This document shows positions 49,779-58,260 of a stretch of 64,000 bases of DNA, piece by piece. Both the position numbers and the translations under genes were made by a program. The DNA comes from Candidatus Aminicenantes bacterium UBA6072 (GTDB taxonomy: Bacteria > Acidobacteriota > Aminicenantia > UBA2199): contig DIXU01000009.1 in assembly GCA_002436105.1 (NCBI GenBank), positions 124,001 through 188,000 of the forward strand, written 5' to 3'. The stretch's first letter is position 1. Every line of letters starts with the position of its first letter. The notes under the pieces are model-generated. The model saw only the letters and a list, made by a program, of their open reading frames with translations, searched no databases and was not told where the DNA came from.

Positions 49779-49799
49779 TTGTCCTGAAAAATAGGACAA
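49779..49799 (-). promoter_or_regulatory. Candidate activator-binding site upstream of the receptor promoter
   Basis: TTGTCCT (49779-49785) and AGGACAA (49793-49799) form a perfect 7-bp inverted repeat with an A-rich 7-nt spacer, about 105 bp upstream of the sigma-54 site. The same GTCCT-N8-GGAMA pattern stands upstream of the oxidase promoter. Confidence 0.65.
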
Positions 49800-49804
49800 G
49801 CGTC

Positions 49805-49829
49805 AAAAAAAAAGACGGGTTGCACCCCG
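49805..49829 (-). terminator. Intrinsic terminator at the end of the rpmH-mnmG block
   Basis: On the minus strand a short CGGG/CCCG stem (49829-49826 with 49819-49816) with a 6-nt loop is followed by TCTTTTTTTTT. It lies 150 nt beyond the mnmG stop. The rest of the gap 49830-49979 holds an inverted repeat GTCTTCA/TGAAGAC (about 49850-49875) and no convincing gene. Confidence 0.6.
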
Positions 49830-49979
49830 CGCCGGGAGAGACCGGGAAGTCTTCATGGCTTTTTTAGTGAAGACCCTAAAAAGGCGGTACATTCAGGAGA
49901 AACCACGGCTCATGAAGAAACCGGATGACAAGGCAGCCATGCAGGTGCCATGCAAAACGAATTCCGCCGCTTCAGAGGA

Positions 49980-51794
49980 TCAGTGCTTGCATTTCAGGGC
50001 CAGGTGAATGCTGACGGCATTGATGGCCGCCGGCGTTATTCCGGGGACGCGCGCCGCTTCCGCCAGCGTGCGCGGACGCGCCCTGGCCAGTTTCTCCCGG
50101 ATCTCGCTGGAAAGCCCCTCGACCCGCTGGAAATCAAGATCCCCGGGGATGACCGTTTTCTGCATCCTGCTGATTTTGGCCACTTCCCTGTGCTGGATGG
50201 CGACATAGCCCTCGTATTTGACGCAGGCCTCGATGTAGGAGGCGTCGCTGAAGGTCATTTTTTTCATCAGTTCCCGGCCGTGCAGTTCCTGCAGGCCGGC
50301 CAGGGTCATTTCCGGCCGCTTCAGGATCTGGAACAGCGTCTCGGTCCTGCCGCCGCAGCGTGCCCGGGTGGAGGCCAGTTCCCGGATCAAGCCCCGGCGC
50401 TTTTCCAGCTGGCGCAGCTGGCGATCGTGGTCGGACCGGGCCACCAGCCCCAGGCGCAGGGCATGAGCGCCCAGGCGCTCGAAGACGTTGTCCTCGCGCA
50501 GCTGCAGGCGGAACTCGGCCCGGGAGGTGAACAGGCGGTAAGGCTCGTCGACGCCGCGGTGGACGATATCGTCGATCATGACCCCGATATAGGCTTCCTG
50601 CCGTTCCAGAACGAAAGGGGCCTCGCCCCGGAGCTTGAGAACGGCGTTGATCCCGGCCATCAACCCCTGGCCAGCGGCCTCCTCGTAGCCCGACGTCCCG
50701 TTCACCTGGCCGGCGAAGAACAGGTTGGCGACGCGGCGACTTTCCAGGCTGGGCTGCAGCTGCGTGGGCTGGATGGCATCGTACTCGATGGCGTAGGCCG
50801 GGCGCATCATGCGCGCCTTGTCCAGGCCGGGAATGGCCGCCAGGACCATTCTCTGCACGTCGATCGGCAGGCTGGAGGAAAGGCCGTTGACGTAGATCTC
50901 CTTGTTGCGCAGCCCCTCGGGTTCCAGGTAGAAGTGGTGCTGCTGGCGTTCGGGGAACTTGACGATCTTGTCCTCGATGGAAGGGCAATAGCGCGGTCCG
51001 ATGCCCTGGATCGTTCCCGAGTAGAGCGGCGACAGGTGGAGGTGATCGCGCACGATGCGGCCGACCTCGGCCGGGGTGCGCCCCAGGAAGCATTGCGCGC
51101 GGTTGCGCACCGGGCGGCGCGTGTGCATGGAGAAACAGGGCGGCGGCTCGTCGCCGGGCTGGGGAGCGAACCGCGACCAGTCGATGCTGTCGGCGTGCAG
51201 CCGCATCGGCGTGCCGGTCTTCAGGCGCAGCACCTCGAAGCCCAGGTCGCGGATGTCCCTCGCCAGCTGCAGGGACGGGGGTTCATTGGCCCGGCCGGCG
51301 GCATAAGAGGTGCTGCCGATGAAGATGCGCCCGCCCAGGAAGGTCCCGGAACAGACGATCACCGCGTCGGCGTCCAGGGTCTCGCCTTCCTCCAGGCGCA
51401 CGCCGCAGGCCCGGCCGTTGCGGAGCACGATGCCGGCGGCCTGGCCCTGGTAAAGGGACAGGCGCGGGACGTTCTCCAGGAGATTCTTCAGGTGCAGGCG
51501 ATAGGCGGCCTTGTCGTTCTGGGAGCGCGTGGCGCGCACCGCCGGCCCCTTGCTGCGGTTCAGCACCTTGAAATGGATGCCGGTGGCGTCGGCGGCCCGG
51601 GCCATGACCCCGCCCAGCGCATCGATCTCGCGCACCAGGTGCCCCTTGGCGATGCCGCCGATCGAGGGATTGCACGACATCTGGGCGACGGTCTCCAGGT
51701 GCATGGTCAGCAGGACCGCGTCGGCCCCCATCCGGGCCGCGGCGCAGGCGGCTTCGATTCCGGCATGCCCGGCGCCGATGACGATGACCCTCAT
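49980..51794 (-). CDS. mnmG: tRNA uridine-5-carboxymethylaminomethyl modification enzyme, FAD-binding
   Basis: 604 residues. FAD-binding start VIVIGAGHAGIEAACAAARM, CNPSIGGIAKGHLVREIDAL, the GxxF pattern VIVCSGTFLGGRIFIGSTSY, and the C-terminal YEGYVAIQHREVAKISRMQK segment. With MnmE it installs the cmnm5 group on U34 of several tRNAs. It is the last gene of the rpmH cluster and overlaps mnmE by 4 nt (ATGA). Confidence 0.97.
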   Translation of the reverse strand: MRVIVIGAGHAGIEAACAAARMGADAVLLTMHLETVAQMSCNPSIGGIAKGHLVREIDALGGVMARAADATGIHFKVLNRSKGPAVRATRSQNDKAAYRLHLKNLLENVPRLSLYQGQAAGIVLRNGRACGVRLEEGETLDADAVIVCSGTFLGGRIFIGSTSYAAGRANEPPSLQLARDIRDLGFEVLRLKTGTPMRLHADSIDWSRFAPQPGDEPPPCFSMHTRRPVRNRAQCFLGRTPAEVGRIVRDHLHLSPLYSGTIQGIGPRYCPSIEDKIVKFPERQQHHFYLEPEGLRNKEIYVNGLSSSLPIDVQRMVLAAIPGLDKARMMRPAYAIEYDAIQPTQLQPSLESRRVANLFFAGQVNGTSGYEEAAGQGLMAGINAVLKLRGEAPFVLERQEAYIGVMIDDIVHRGVDEPYRLFTSRAEFRLQLREDNVFERLGAHALRLGLVARSDHDRQLRQLEKRRGLIRELASTRARCGGRTETLFQILKRPEMTLAGLQELHGRELMKKMTFSDASYIEACVKYEGYVAIQHREVAKISRMQKTVIPGDLDFQRVEGLSSEIREKLARARPRTLAEAARVPGITPAAINAVSIHLALKCKH

Positions 51795-53149
51795 TTGCCG
51801 ATGCAGAACCGGGCGAACACGCCGCGCAGGACGTCGTCGACCCCGATCGCGCCCGTGAGCTCGCCGACGAGCCGCAGCCCCTGGCGGAGTTCCTCGGCGA
51901 CCAGCTCGCCGGGCGCCGGCTCCTGCGCCTGCAGGCGCAGCACGCGGCCGACCGTTTCCCGCAGCTTTTCCAGCAGGCCCTTCTGCCTCAGGTTGACGGC
52001 GACGGCGTCGGCGGGCTGTGCGAGTTCTCCCGGCAGGGAAGCCAGGAAAGCGGTCACCGCCTCGAGGTTGTCGCCGTGCTTGGCCGAGATCAGGTTCAGC
52101 GGCTCGCCCGGAAAGGCCGTGCGGATGGCGGCAATGACGTCTTGCCGGCCGCGATCGCTCTTGTTGGCCAGCAGGATGCGCCTCCTGCCGCCCAGCAGGC
52201 GATGGATCTCCAGGTCGCTCTCCTGCAGCGGCTGCGACGCGTCCACCATGAACAGCACGGCATCGGCGGCGGCGAGGCGCTCCAGGCTGCGCTGCATGCC
52301 CTGGTTCTCGATGTCGTCGCCGCCGGCGGCGCGGATGCCGGCCACGTCGCTGACGCGGAAGGCGAAGCCGCCGAGATGCAGCGTTTCCTCGATGTAATCG
52401 CGGGTGGTGCCGGGCAGCGCCGAGACGATCGAGCGCTCGCGCAGCAGCAGGGCGTTGAACAGCGAGGATTTGCCCACGTTGACCCGGCCGGCGATGACCA
52501 CCTGGAAGCCCCGGCTCACGGCCTCGCTGAAGCGGCTGCAGGCCAGGACCTTCTCCAGGAGGGCGAGGGCCGCGGCCAGCCCGTCCCCTCCGGGGCCGGC
52601 TTCAAGGTGCTGGTCCTCGGCGAACTCGATGCCGGTCTCGATCTCGACCGCGGCCCGCAGCAGTGCGTCGCGCACCTGGGCCACGGTCGCCGAAAGCCGC
52701 CCCTCCAGGTTGTCGAACTCCATCAAGGCGCCGGCGCGGGTATTGGCCCGGATCAGGTCGTTGACCGCCTCGGCCTGCAGCAGGTCCAGCTTGTTGTTGC
52801 GGAAGGCGCGGTAGGTGAACTCGCCCGGCAGCGCCGAGCGGGCTCCGTGGCGGCAGGCCAGCTCCAGCGCCTTCTCGACCAGGAACAGGTTGGAGTGCAG
52901 CGAGATCTCGGCCATTTCCTCGCCGCTGTAGGAGCGCGGGGCGCGGAAAAAGACCGCCAGGCCCTCGTCGATGCGCCGGCCGGCGTCGTGAATGAACCCG
53001 TGATAGCTGCGGCGGGCCTGGACCCTGGCGGGCAGCGGCTGGAAGATCCTGCGGGCGACCTCCCCGCTCAGGGCTCCCGACAGGCGGATGACGGCGATGC
53101 CCCCCCGCCCCGGCGGCGTGGCCAGGGCGACGATCGTCTCCTCATCCAT
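51791..53149 (-). CDS. mnmE: tRNA modification GTPase
   Basis: 452 residues. N-terminal folate-binding domain (ETIVALATPPGRGGIAVIRL). The G domain has G1 GRVNVGKSSLFNAL, the G2/G3 region SALPGTTRDYIEETLHLGGF then VSDVAGIRAAGGDDIE, and NKSD for G4. The usual C-terminal CIGK motif is present (RFCIGK). It partners MnmG. The G3 DTAG is DVAG, a modest deviation worth noting. It overlaps the jag end by 8 nt. Confidence 0.96.
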   Translation of the reverse strand: MDEETIVALATPPGRGGIAVIRLSGALSGEVARRIFQPLPARVQARRSYHGFIHDAGRRIDEGLAVFFRAPRSYSGEEMAEISLHSNLFLVEKALELACRHGARSALPGEFTYRAFRNNKLDLLQAEAVNDLIRANTRAGALMEFDNLEGRLSATVAQVRDALLRAAVEIETGIEFAEDQHLEAGPGGDGLAAALALLEKVLACSRFSEAVSRGFQVVIAGRVNVGKSSLFNALLLRERSIVSALPGTTRDYIEETLHLGGFAFRVSDVAGIRAAGGDDIENQGMQRSLERLAAADAVLFMVDASQPLQESDLEIHRLLGGRRRILLANKSDRGRQDVIAAIRTAFPGEPLNLISAKHGDNLEAVTAFLASLPGELAQPADAVAVNLRQKGLLEKLRETVGRVLRLQAQEPAPGELVAEELRQGLRLVGELTGAIGVDDVLRGVFARFCIGK

Positions 53150-53762
53150 GCGCCTTTTTGCGGATGGTGATGACCTTCAAAAAGTTATCGCCGTCGCTTT
53201 TGGACTCCAGGTCGGAGTACTTGTTGATCGTCATGTGGATGATGCGCCGCTCGAAGGGGTTCATCTCGGGCAGCTCGACGGCCTTGCCGCTGCGCCGCAC
53301 CTGGCGGGCGAAGCGGTGGGCCTGGGTGCTCAGCTCGACTTCCTTCTTTTTCCGGTAGTTCTCGCACTCGCAGTAGATCTTCTTGCCGACGGCGTCGGCG
53401 AACAGGCGGTTGACCAGGTACTGCACGGCGTTGAGCAGGTTGCCGTTCTGGTAGAGCATCAGCTTGTAGTCCTCGCCGACGAAGTTGATGCGCAGGAAAT
53501 CGCTCTTGGCCTCCAGCTCGAACTTCAGGTCCAGCTTCATCTCCTCCAGCAGCAGGCGGACGAATGCCTCCAGTCCCTGCTGCTCGCCGCCGTCGGAGCG
53601 CCAGGCCTCGATGTAGATCTCGCGCTGCTTGTGGCCGAAATACTTGGTTTTTTCGGTGATGATCCGGTACTTCAGCCGTTCTTCCTGGACGCCGAATTCC
53701 TCCGCGGCCTTCTGGATGGCGTCCTTGAGAGAATTGGCGACGAATTCCTTTTTGTCGGTCAT
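53142..53762 (-). CDS. jag: RNA-binding protein Jag/KhpB
   Basis: 206 residues: Jag-N domain (SLKDAIQKAAEEFGVQEERL), a KH domain (about 60-130, RINFVGEDYKLMLYQNGNLL with a GxxG-like YQNGNLLNAVQYLV) and an R3H domain (ELPEMNPFERRIIHMTINKY). ATG 53762 overlaps the yidC stop. It is found next to yidC in most bacteria and binds RNA; KhpB homologues affect cell division and sRNA use. Confidence 0.93.
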   Translation of the reverse strand: MTDKKEFVANSLKDAIQKAAEEFGVQEERLKYRIITEKTKYFGHKQREIYIEAWRSDGGEQQGLEAFVRLLLEEMKLDLKFELEAKSDFLRINFVGEDYKLMLYQNGNLLNAVQYLVNRLFADAVGKKIYCECENYRKKKEVELSTQAHRFARQVRRSGKAVELPEMNPFERRIIHMTINKYSDLESKSDGDNFLKVITIRKKAHG

Positions 53763-55534
53763 TTCTCTTTGGCTCCTTTCTTCCGCTTCAGCGCCTTGAA
53801 CTCCCGCGCCTCTTCCTTTTTCTGCTTGTAGATCTTCTGGTTGACGATGTACTGCTGGCCGATCTGCAGCACGTTGGAGAAGCACCAGTACAGGTTCAGG
53901 CCGCTGGGGAACGAGGCGAACATGATGACCATGACGAACGGCAGGATGTACATCATTTTTTTCTGGGTGGAGTCGCCGCTCGAGGGGGTCATGCGCGTCT
54001 GGATCAGCTGGGTCACGCCCATGAGGATGGGCAGGACGTAATAGGGATCTTTTTTCGACAGGTCGGTGATCCACAGCAGCCAGGGCTCGTGGCGCACGTT
54101 GATCGAGACCGAAAGCAGCCGGAAGAACCCCCACAGCAGGGGCAGCTGCAGCAGCAGCGGCAGGCAGCCGCCGGCGGGGTTGACCTTCTCCTGCTTGTAG
54201 AGGGCCATCATTTCCGCGTTCATCAGCTTGCGCTGCTCCATGTCCTTGCTGTTCTTGTATTTCTTCTGGATGGCCTTCAGCTTGGGCTGCAGGGCCTGCA
54301 TCTTGGCCATGGAAACGCTGGAGGAATAGGTCAGGGGGAAGAGGACCAGCTTGAGGAACAGGGTGAACAGGATGATGGCCCAGCCGTAGTTGGGCAGGAA
54401 GCCGTGGACGAACGTGATGCCCTTGAGCATGATCTTGGCGATCGAGCCGAACCAGCCGTACTCGATGATCTTGTTCAGGTCGGGGAATTCGCCCTCCACC
54501 GCAGCCAGGATCTTCTCGTCCTTGGGGCCGATGAAGGCCGCGACCGGGTCGGTGACGATCATGTAGGAATACAGCTTGCCCTTTTCGTCTCCCTGGAGAG
54601 GGCGGATCGCCTGCCAGGAGAGCTGCGAGCGGTTTCCGGGCGCCGACTTGAAGACGGCGGCGAAATAGGTGGTTTCGTAGGCCGACCAGAAGAAGCCCGT
54701 GCCCATCGCGCCGGCCGCCTTTTCAAACGCCGGCGTGGCCTGGGGCTGGGTCTTCTGCTTGGCGAAATCGAGCGACTGCAGCTTTTCGTTGGCGTAGGCG
54801 GCGATCTTCAGGTTCATCATCATGGCGCGGTCGCGGCTGTCGTTGTTCTCCAGGTCGGGGCCGAAGACGACCGGCAGGTCGGCCACCAGGCGCCCGTCCT
54901 TGATCACCTCGAATTTCAGGCCGATCACATAGCTGGACGGGCTGAAAATGAACTTCTTGACGGCCAGCAGGTTCTCGGCCGCGTTGGCGTATTCAAAGAC
55001 GATCTCCGTCTCCCTGCCGCGATGGATATCGACGGTCGCCGAGCCCCGGTAGCGGAACATGGCCTTGTTCAGGCCGTCCAGGGTCTTGGTATTGTTCAGG
55101 AAGTAGAACGGGAAAAAACCGGAGGCTTCGGCGCTGCGCGAAACCAGGTCCATGGGCTGGCCGGCATCGTCCTTGTAGTTCTTCAGGACCAGGGAGACCA
55201 GGCCGGCGCCGCGGTTGGTGAAGCGGGCGGTGAACAACGGCCCTTCCACGGTGACGGGCTGCTCGCCGGGTGCCGACAGGTCCTCGGGCACGGCGGCAAG
55301 CTCGGTTTCCTTTTCCTCGACGGCCGGCTCGGCCTGGCCCAGGATCGAACCGATGTCCGCTGCGGCCGCTTCGGGAGCGGCGGCGGGCGGGAGAGCGGCG
55401 TCCTGGGGCGGGGCAGTCCCGTCAGCAACGGCGGCGGGCGGCGCCGGCGCGGGCTTGGGCATGAAAAAGTACTGCCAGACCAGCAGGACGGCCACCGAGA
55501 GGACGATGGTCAGGATCAGCTTTTTTGTATCCAT
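53759..55534 (-). CDS. yidC: Membrane protein insertase YidC
   Basis: 591 residues, the Gram-negative form. One N-terminal TM (LILTIVLSVAVLLVWQYFFM) precedes an Ala/Pro linker, the large periplasmic P1 beta domain and five C-terminal TM segments with NYGWAIILFTLFLKLVLFPL, the charged loop MQALQPKLKAIQKKYKNSKD and VNPAGGCLPLLLQLPLLWGF. The conserved Arg equivalent for insertion is not obvious by eye. The large P1 domain supports a diderm organism. Its start overlaps the end of yidD. Confidence 0.96.
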   Translation of the reverse strand: MDTKKLILTIVLSVAVLLVWQYFFMPKPAPAPPAAVADGTAPPQDAALPPAAAPEAAAADIGSILGQAEPAVEEKETELAAVPEDLSAPGEQPVTVEGPLFTARFTNRGAGLVSLVLKNYKDDAGQPMDLVSRSAEASGFFPFYFLNNTKTLDGLNKAMFRYRGSATVDIHRGRETEIVFEYANAAENLLAVKKFIFSPSSYVIGLKFEVIKDGRLVADLPVVFGPDLENNDSRDRAMMMNLKIAAYANEKLQSLDFAKQKTQPQATPAFEKAAGAMGTGFFWSAYETTYFAAVFKSAPGNRSQLSWQAIRPLQGDEKGKLYSYMIVTDPVAAFIGPKDEKILAAVEGEFPDLNKIIEYGWFGSIAKIMLKGITFVHGFLPNYGWAIILFTLFLKLVLFPLTYSSSVSMAKMQALQPKLKAIQKKYKNSKDMEQRKLMNAEMMALYKQEKVNPAGGCLPLLLQLPLLWGFFRLLSVSINVRHEPWLLWITDLSKKDPYYVLPILMGVTQLIQTRMTPSSGDSTQKKMMYILPFVMVIMFASFPSGLNLYWCFSNVLQIGQQYIVNQKIYKQKKEEAREFKALKRKKGAKEK

Positions 55535-55764
55535 GTTGATTTCACCTCAAAGAATTCGGGGACGGGATCGTGCCCGCCGGCATGGAAGGGGTGGCACTTG
55601 AGCAGGCGGCGCAGGCCGAGCCAAAGCCCCCGGGCGGCGCCGAAGCGCTCGATCGCCTCATGGGTGTAGCGCGAGCAGGTGGGCTGGAAGCGGCAGTGGC
55701 GGCCGAGCAGGGGCGAAAGCGTCAGCTGGTAGCCGCGGATCAGGAGCAGCAGGGCTTTTTTCAT
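55516..55764 (-). CDS. yidD: Membrane protein insertion efficiency factor YidD
   Basis: 82 residues. LIRGYQLTLSPLLGRHCRFQ, PTCSRYTHEAIERFGAARGL and LKCHPFHAGGHDPVPEFF are the invariant YidD blocks with three conserved Cys. It sits between rnpA and yidC as usual. ATG 55764 begins 1 nt before the rnpA stop ends. Confidence 0.95.
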   Translation of the reverse strand: MKKALLLLIRGYQLTLSPLLGRHCRFQPTCSRYTHEAIERFGAARGLWLGLRRLLKCHPFHAGGHDPVPEFFEVKSTWIQKS

Positions 55765-55765
55765 T

Positions 55766-56108
55766 TCAGCGGGCCCGGATGCGGGACAGGGCGTCGAGGA
55801 ACAGGGTTTCGACCTCGGCGGCCAGGCCGCGGTCAAACGGCCTTTTCATGGAGATCCAGACGTCGTGGGGCGACTGGAGCATGCGGCTGTTCAAGCGGAA
55901 CCACTCTTTCATCTTCCTCTTGATGTAATTGCGCCGGACCGAGTTGCCGATCTTGCGGTTAACGGAAACGGCGAAGCGGCTGGCCGTCCGGCCGTTCTTC
56001 AAAAAGTACAAAAAAAAAATCATTCCTGATTTTCGGGGCGGTCTTCAGCAGCCGGACGAACTCGGTCTCCTTCTTGATCCGCTGGGATTCCCCGAAAGTG
56101 AAGGCCAT
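55766..56108 (-). pseudogene. rnpA: Ribonuclease P protein component, frameshifted in a T10 tract
   Basis: From ATG 56108 the frame reads MAFTFGESQRIKKETEFVRL, the expected RnpA start, up to NDFFF. It then hits a run of ten T on the minus strand (A at 56010-56019 on plus) and shifts into a short wrong frame that stops after RRFR. The correct RnpA continuation (LYFLKNGRTASRFAVSVNRK, IGNSVRRNYIKRKMKEWFR with the RNR motif) is in the next frame, open to 55766. One T fewer would join them. rnpA is normally essential, so this is either a sequencing or assembly indel, or is rescued by slippage on the homopolymer. Confidence 0.88.
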
Positions 56109-56111
56109 GGG

Positions 56112-56246
56112 TCAGGCGGTCAGCTTCTTCCTGCCCTTTCTTCTTCTGCTGTTGATGACCGCACGGCCGCCCTTGGTCTCCATGCGGGCCCGGAAGCCAT
56201 GCGTCTTCTTTCTTTTCAGGTTGTTGGGCTGAAACGTTCTTTTCAC
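56112..56246 (-). CDS. rpmH: 50S ribosomal protein L34
   Basis: 44 residues from a GTG start: MKRTFQPNNLKRKKTHGFRA then MATKGGR-type sequence (RMETKGGRAVINSRRRKGRK) and KLTA. This is a full-length L34. An AGAGGTG ribosome site precedes it, and a strong promoter lies at 56282-56310. The rnpA start follows its stop by 3 nt. Confidence 0.97.
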   Translation of the reverse strand: MKRTFQPNNLKRKKTHGFRARMETKGGRAVINSRRRKGRKKLTA

Positions 56247-56281
56247 CGAAACACCTCTTTCTATCTTGGAGTTAAGGAATA

Positions 56282-56310
56282 ACTATATAGAAAAACGGCG
56301 CGTTTGTCAA
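56282..56310 (-). promoter_or_regulatory. Sigma-70-type promoter of the rpmH cluster
   Basis: Minus strand TTGACA (56310-56305), 17-nt spacer, TATAGT (56287-56282). It is divergent from the pepT promoter, whose TATAAT is at 56346-56351. Confidence 0.8.
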
Positions 56311-56367
56311 GAACGGCGGCAGTTCCCTTTTCGCCGGCCATCGTCTATAATGGCCGTGGAGGTCCTC

Positions 56368-57603
56368 ATGAAATACCCCGATATCCTGGAGCGTTTTGTC
56401 AGCTACGTGCGCATCGACACCCAGTCCAGCGACGCGTCCGAGTCCTTCCCTTCCACCGAGAAGCAGAAGGACCTGGCCGCCAAGCTGAAGCCCGAGCTCG
56501 AGGCCCTGGGCCTGAGCGATGTCCAGGTCACGCCATGGAGCTATGTCCTGGCCACGCTGCCGACCAACCAGCCCCGCAAGGTGCCGACCATCGCCCTGCT
56601 CGCCCACCTGGATACGTCACCCGACGTCTCCGGCGCCGGCGTGGAGCCCAAGTTCCATGAAAATTACCAGGGGCAGGACCTGGTGATCTCGGACAGCGAC
56701 AACGTGGTCCTGAAGGTGAGCGAGAACCCCTACCTCAAGGAGCAGGCCGGCAAGACGATCATCACCGCCTCGGGAAAGACCCTGCTGGGCGCCGACAACA
56801 AGGCCGGCATCGCCGAGATCATGGACGCCCTGACCTACCTGGTCGAGCATCCGCAGGCGCCGCGGCCGAACATCCGCGTCGTTTTCACTCCCGACGAGGA
56901 GACGGGGCGGGGAGTGGAGCACATCACGGCCGCCGAGATCGGCGCCGACTACGGCTACACGGTCGACGGCGAGAAGCCGGGCGAGATCGAGGACGAGACG
57001 TTCTGCGCCGATTCGCTGGAGCTCACGGTCACCGGGATCAACGTCCACCCGGGCATGGCCAAGGGCAAGCTGGTCAACGCCGTCAAGGTCGCGGCGCGCA
57101 TCATCGAAAAACTGCCCAAGGCGGCGCTGTCCCCCGAGACCACCGCCGACCGCGAGGGCTACGTCCACCCGCACCAGGTCACGGGCAGCGTCGAGACGGC
57201 CACGATCAAGTTCCTCATCCGCGATTTTACCGTCAAGGGGCTGAAGCGCTCCGAAAAGAAGATCGCCGGGATCGCCCAGCGCGTGACCGCGCAGTTCCCC
57301 GGCGCCCGCAGCGAGATCAAGGTGATCGAGTCGTACCGCAACATGAAAGTGGTCCTGGACAAGCACCCCGAGGTGCTGGCCAAGGCCGAGAGGGCGATCG
57401 CCATGGCCGGCTACCTGCCCCAGCGCGCCAGCATCCGCGGCGGCACCGACGGGGCGCGCCTCAGCTTCATGGGCCTGCCCACGCCCAACCTCTTCACCGG
57501 CGGCTTCAATTTCCACTCCAAGCAGGAGTGGATCGCGCTGGAGGACATGAAGAAGGCTTCCGAGGTCATTGTCCACCTGATGAAGCTCTGGGCCACGGAA
57601 TGA
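56368..57603 (+). CDS. pepT: Peptidase T (tripeptide aminopeptidase, M20B)
   Basis: 411 residues, the usual PepT size. Zinc ligands sit in LLAHLDTSPDVSG and GKTLLGADNKAGIAEIMDAL, the catalytic Glu in FTPDEETGRGVEHI, and HSKQEWIALEDMKKA at the C-terminus; DGEKPGEIEDETFCAD and NVHPGMAKGKLVNA are PepT-specific. It removes N-terminal residues from tripeptides in the cytoplasm. GGAGG at 56358 fixes ATG 56368; a TATAAT box (56346-56351) lies just upstream. Confidence 0.96.
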   Translation: MKYPDILERFVSYVRIDTQSSDASESFPSTEKQKDLAAKLKPELEALGLSDVQVTPWSYVLATLPTNQPRKVPTIALLAHLDTSPDVSGAGVEPKFHENYQGQDLVISDSDNVVLKVSENPYLKEQAGKTIITASGKTLLGADNKAGIAEIMDALTYLVEHPQAPRPNIRVVFTPDEETGRGVEHITAAEIGADYGYTVDGEKPGEIEDETFCADSLELTVTGINVHPGMAKGKLVNAVKVAARIIEKLPKAALSPETTADREGYVHPHQVTGSVETATIKFLIRDFTVKGLKRSEKKIAGIAQRVTAQFPGARSEIKVIESYRNMKVVLDKHPEVLAKAERAIAMAGYLPQRASIRGGTDGARLSFMGLPTPNLFTGGFNFHSKQEWIALEDMKKASEVIVHLMKLWATE

Positions 57604-57673
57604 CCCGCGGGTGACGCTCCCGGCCTTCCCGGGTGTTGCAGGGGAGGTACGAAAGACCCAAGGAGGATCACCC

Positions 57674-58177
57674 ATGGGAAAGCGCTATCCCGCCCTGCTG
57701 CTGGCGGCTATTTGCACGGCCGTCGGCTTGGCTGCGCAAGCGATCGATCCAGCGCCGGAAAAGGCCCCATTCTGCCTCTGGGGAGGGATGCAGCTGGGCG
57801 GATACGGTGACGAGATGGCCGCCATCGAACTCAGCCTCTCCACGCAATTCAGCCGCGCGGGTTATGCCTCGGCCTACTGCCTCTGGGGCAGCGTCCCGTT
57901 CAGCGCCGGCGACTCCCTGAGCGAATACGGCTTCATGATCGGCCGCTGCGTACGCAGCCGCGGCGCGTTCGCGGGCGCGGCCGCCGGCCTCTGCATTGTG
58001 AGCGGCTGGATGGGCCCCCGCTACAGCCGGCAGGCCGGCGTCGGCATCCCGCTCAAGCTGGAGGGCTCCCTCATCATCGGCGGCTTCATGGCCCTGAACC
58101 TGCAGCTGCGCGCCATGGCCTGGAAGCATACCCATGCCGGGATCTCGCTCGGGATCCAGCTGGGAAAAATGCGCTGA
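57674..58177 (+). CDS. Small secreted, glycine-rich barrel-like protein
   Basis: 167 residues. Signal peptide (RYPALLLAAICTAVGLAAQA), then short beta-strands with many Gly and aromatic residues (FCLWGGMQLGGYGDEMAAIE, AGYASAYCLWGSVPFSAGDS) and a final strand GISLGIQLGKMR. It is probably an outer-membrane or periplasmic beta protein. A good AAGGAGGATC site fixes ATG 57674. Family and function unknown. It lies between pepT and the Tricorn homologue, same strand. Confidence 0.6.
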   Translation: MGKRYPALLLAAICTAVGLAAQAIDPAPEKAPFCLWGGMQLGGYGDEMAAIELSLSTQFSRAGYASAYCLWGSVPFSAGDSLSEYGFMIGRCVRSRGAFAGAAAGLCIVSGWMGPRYSRQAGVGIPLKLEGSLIIGGFMALNLQLRAMAWKHTHAGISLGIQLGKMR

Positions 58178-58260
58178 GGACTCTGCGAGCGGGGAGGCGC
58201 GCTGTTTTTTTTCGGACATCTGCGCTACAATGGCGGCATCGACCCCGTGGAGGTGCCACC

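Noticed and set aside
49830..49979. Possible riboswitch in the gap between mnmG and the receptor promoter
   Set aside because: A GGGAGAGACC string resembles part of a glycine aptamer, but the remaining conserved parts are missing and no gene lies downstream on that strand.
49912..50007. 31-codon open frame beginning MKKPDDKAAMQ
   Set aside because: The ribosome site is too far from the ATG, the frame runs into the mnmG 3' end on the other strand, and no promoter or homology was seen.
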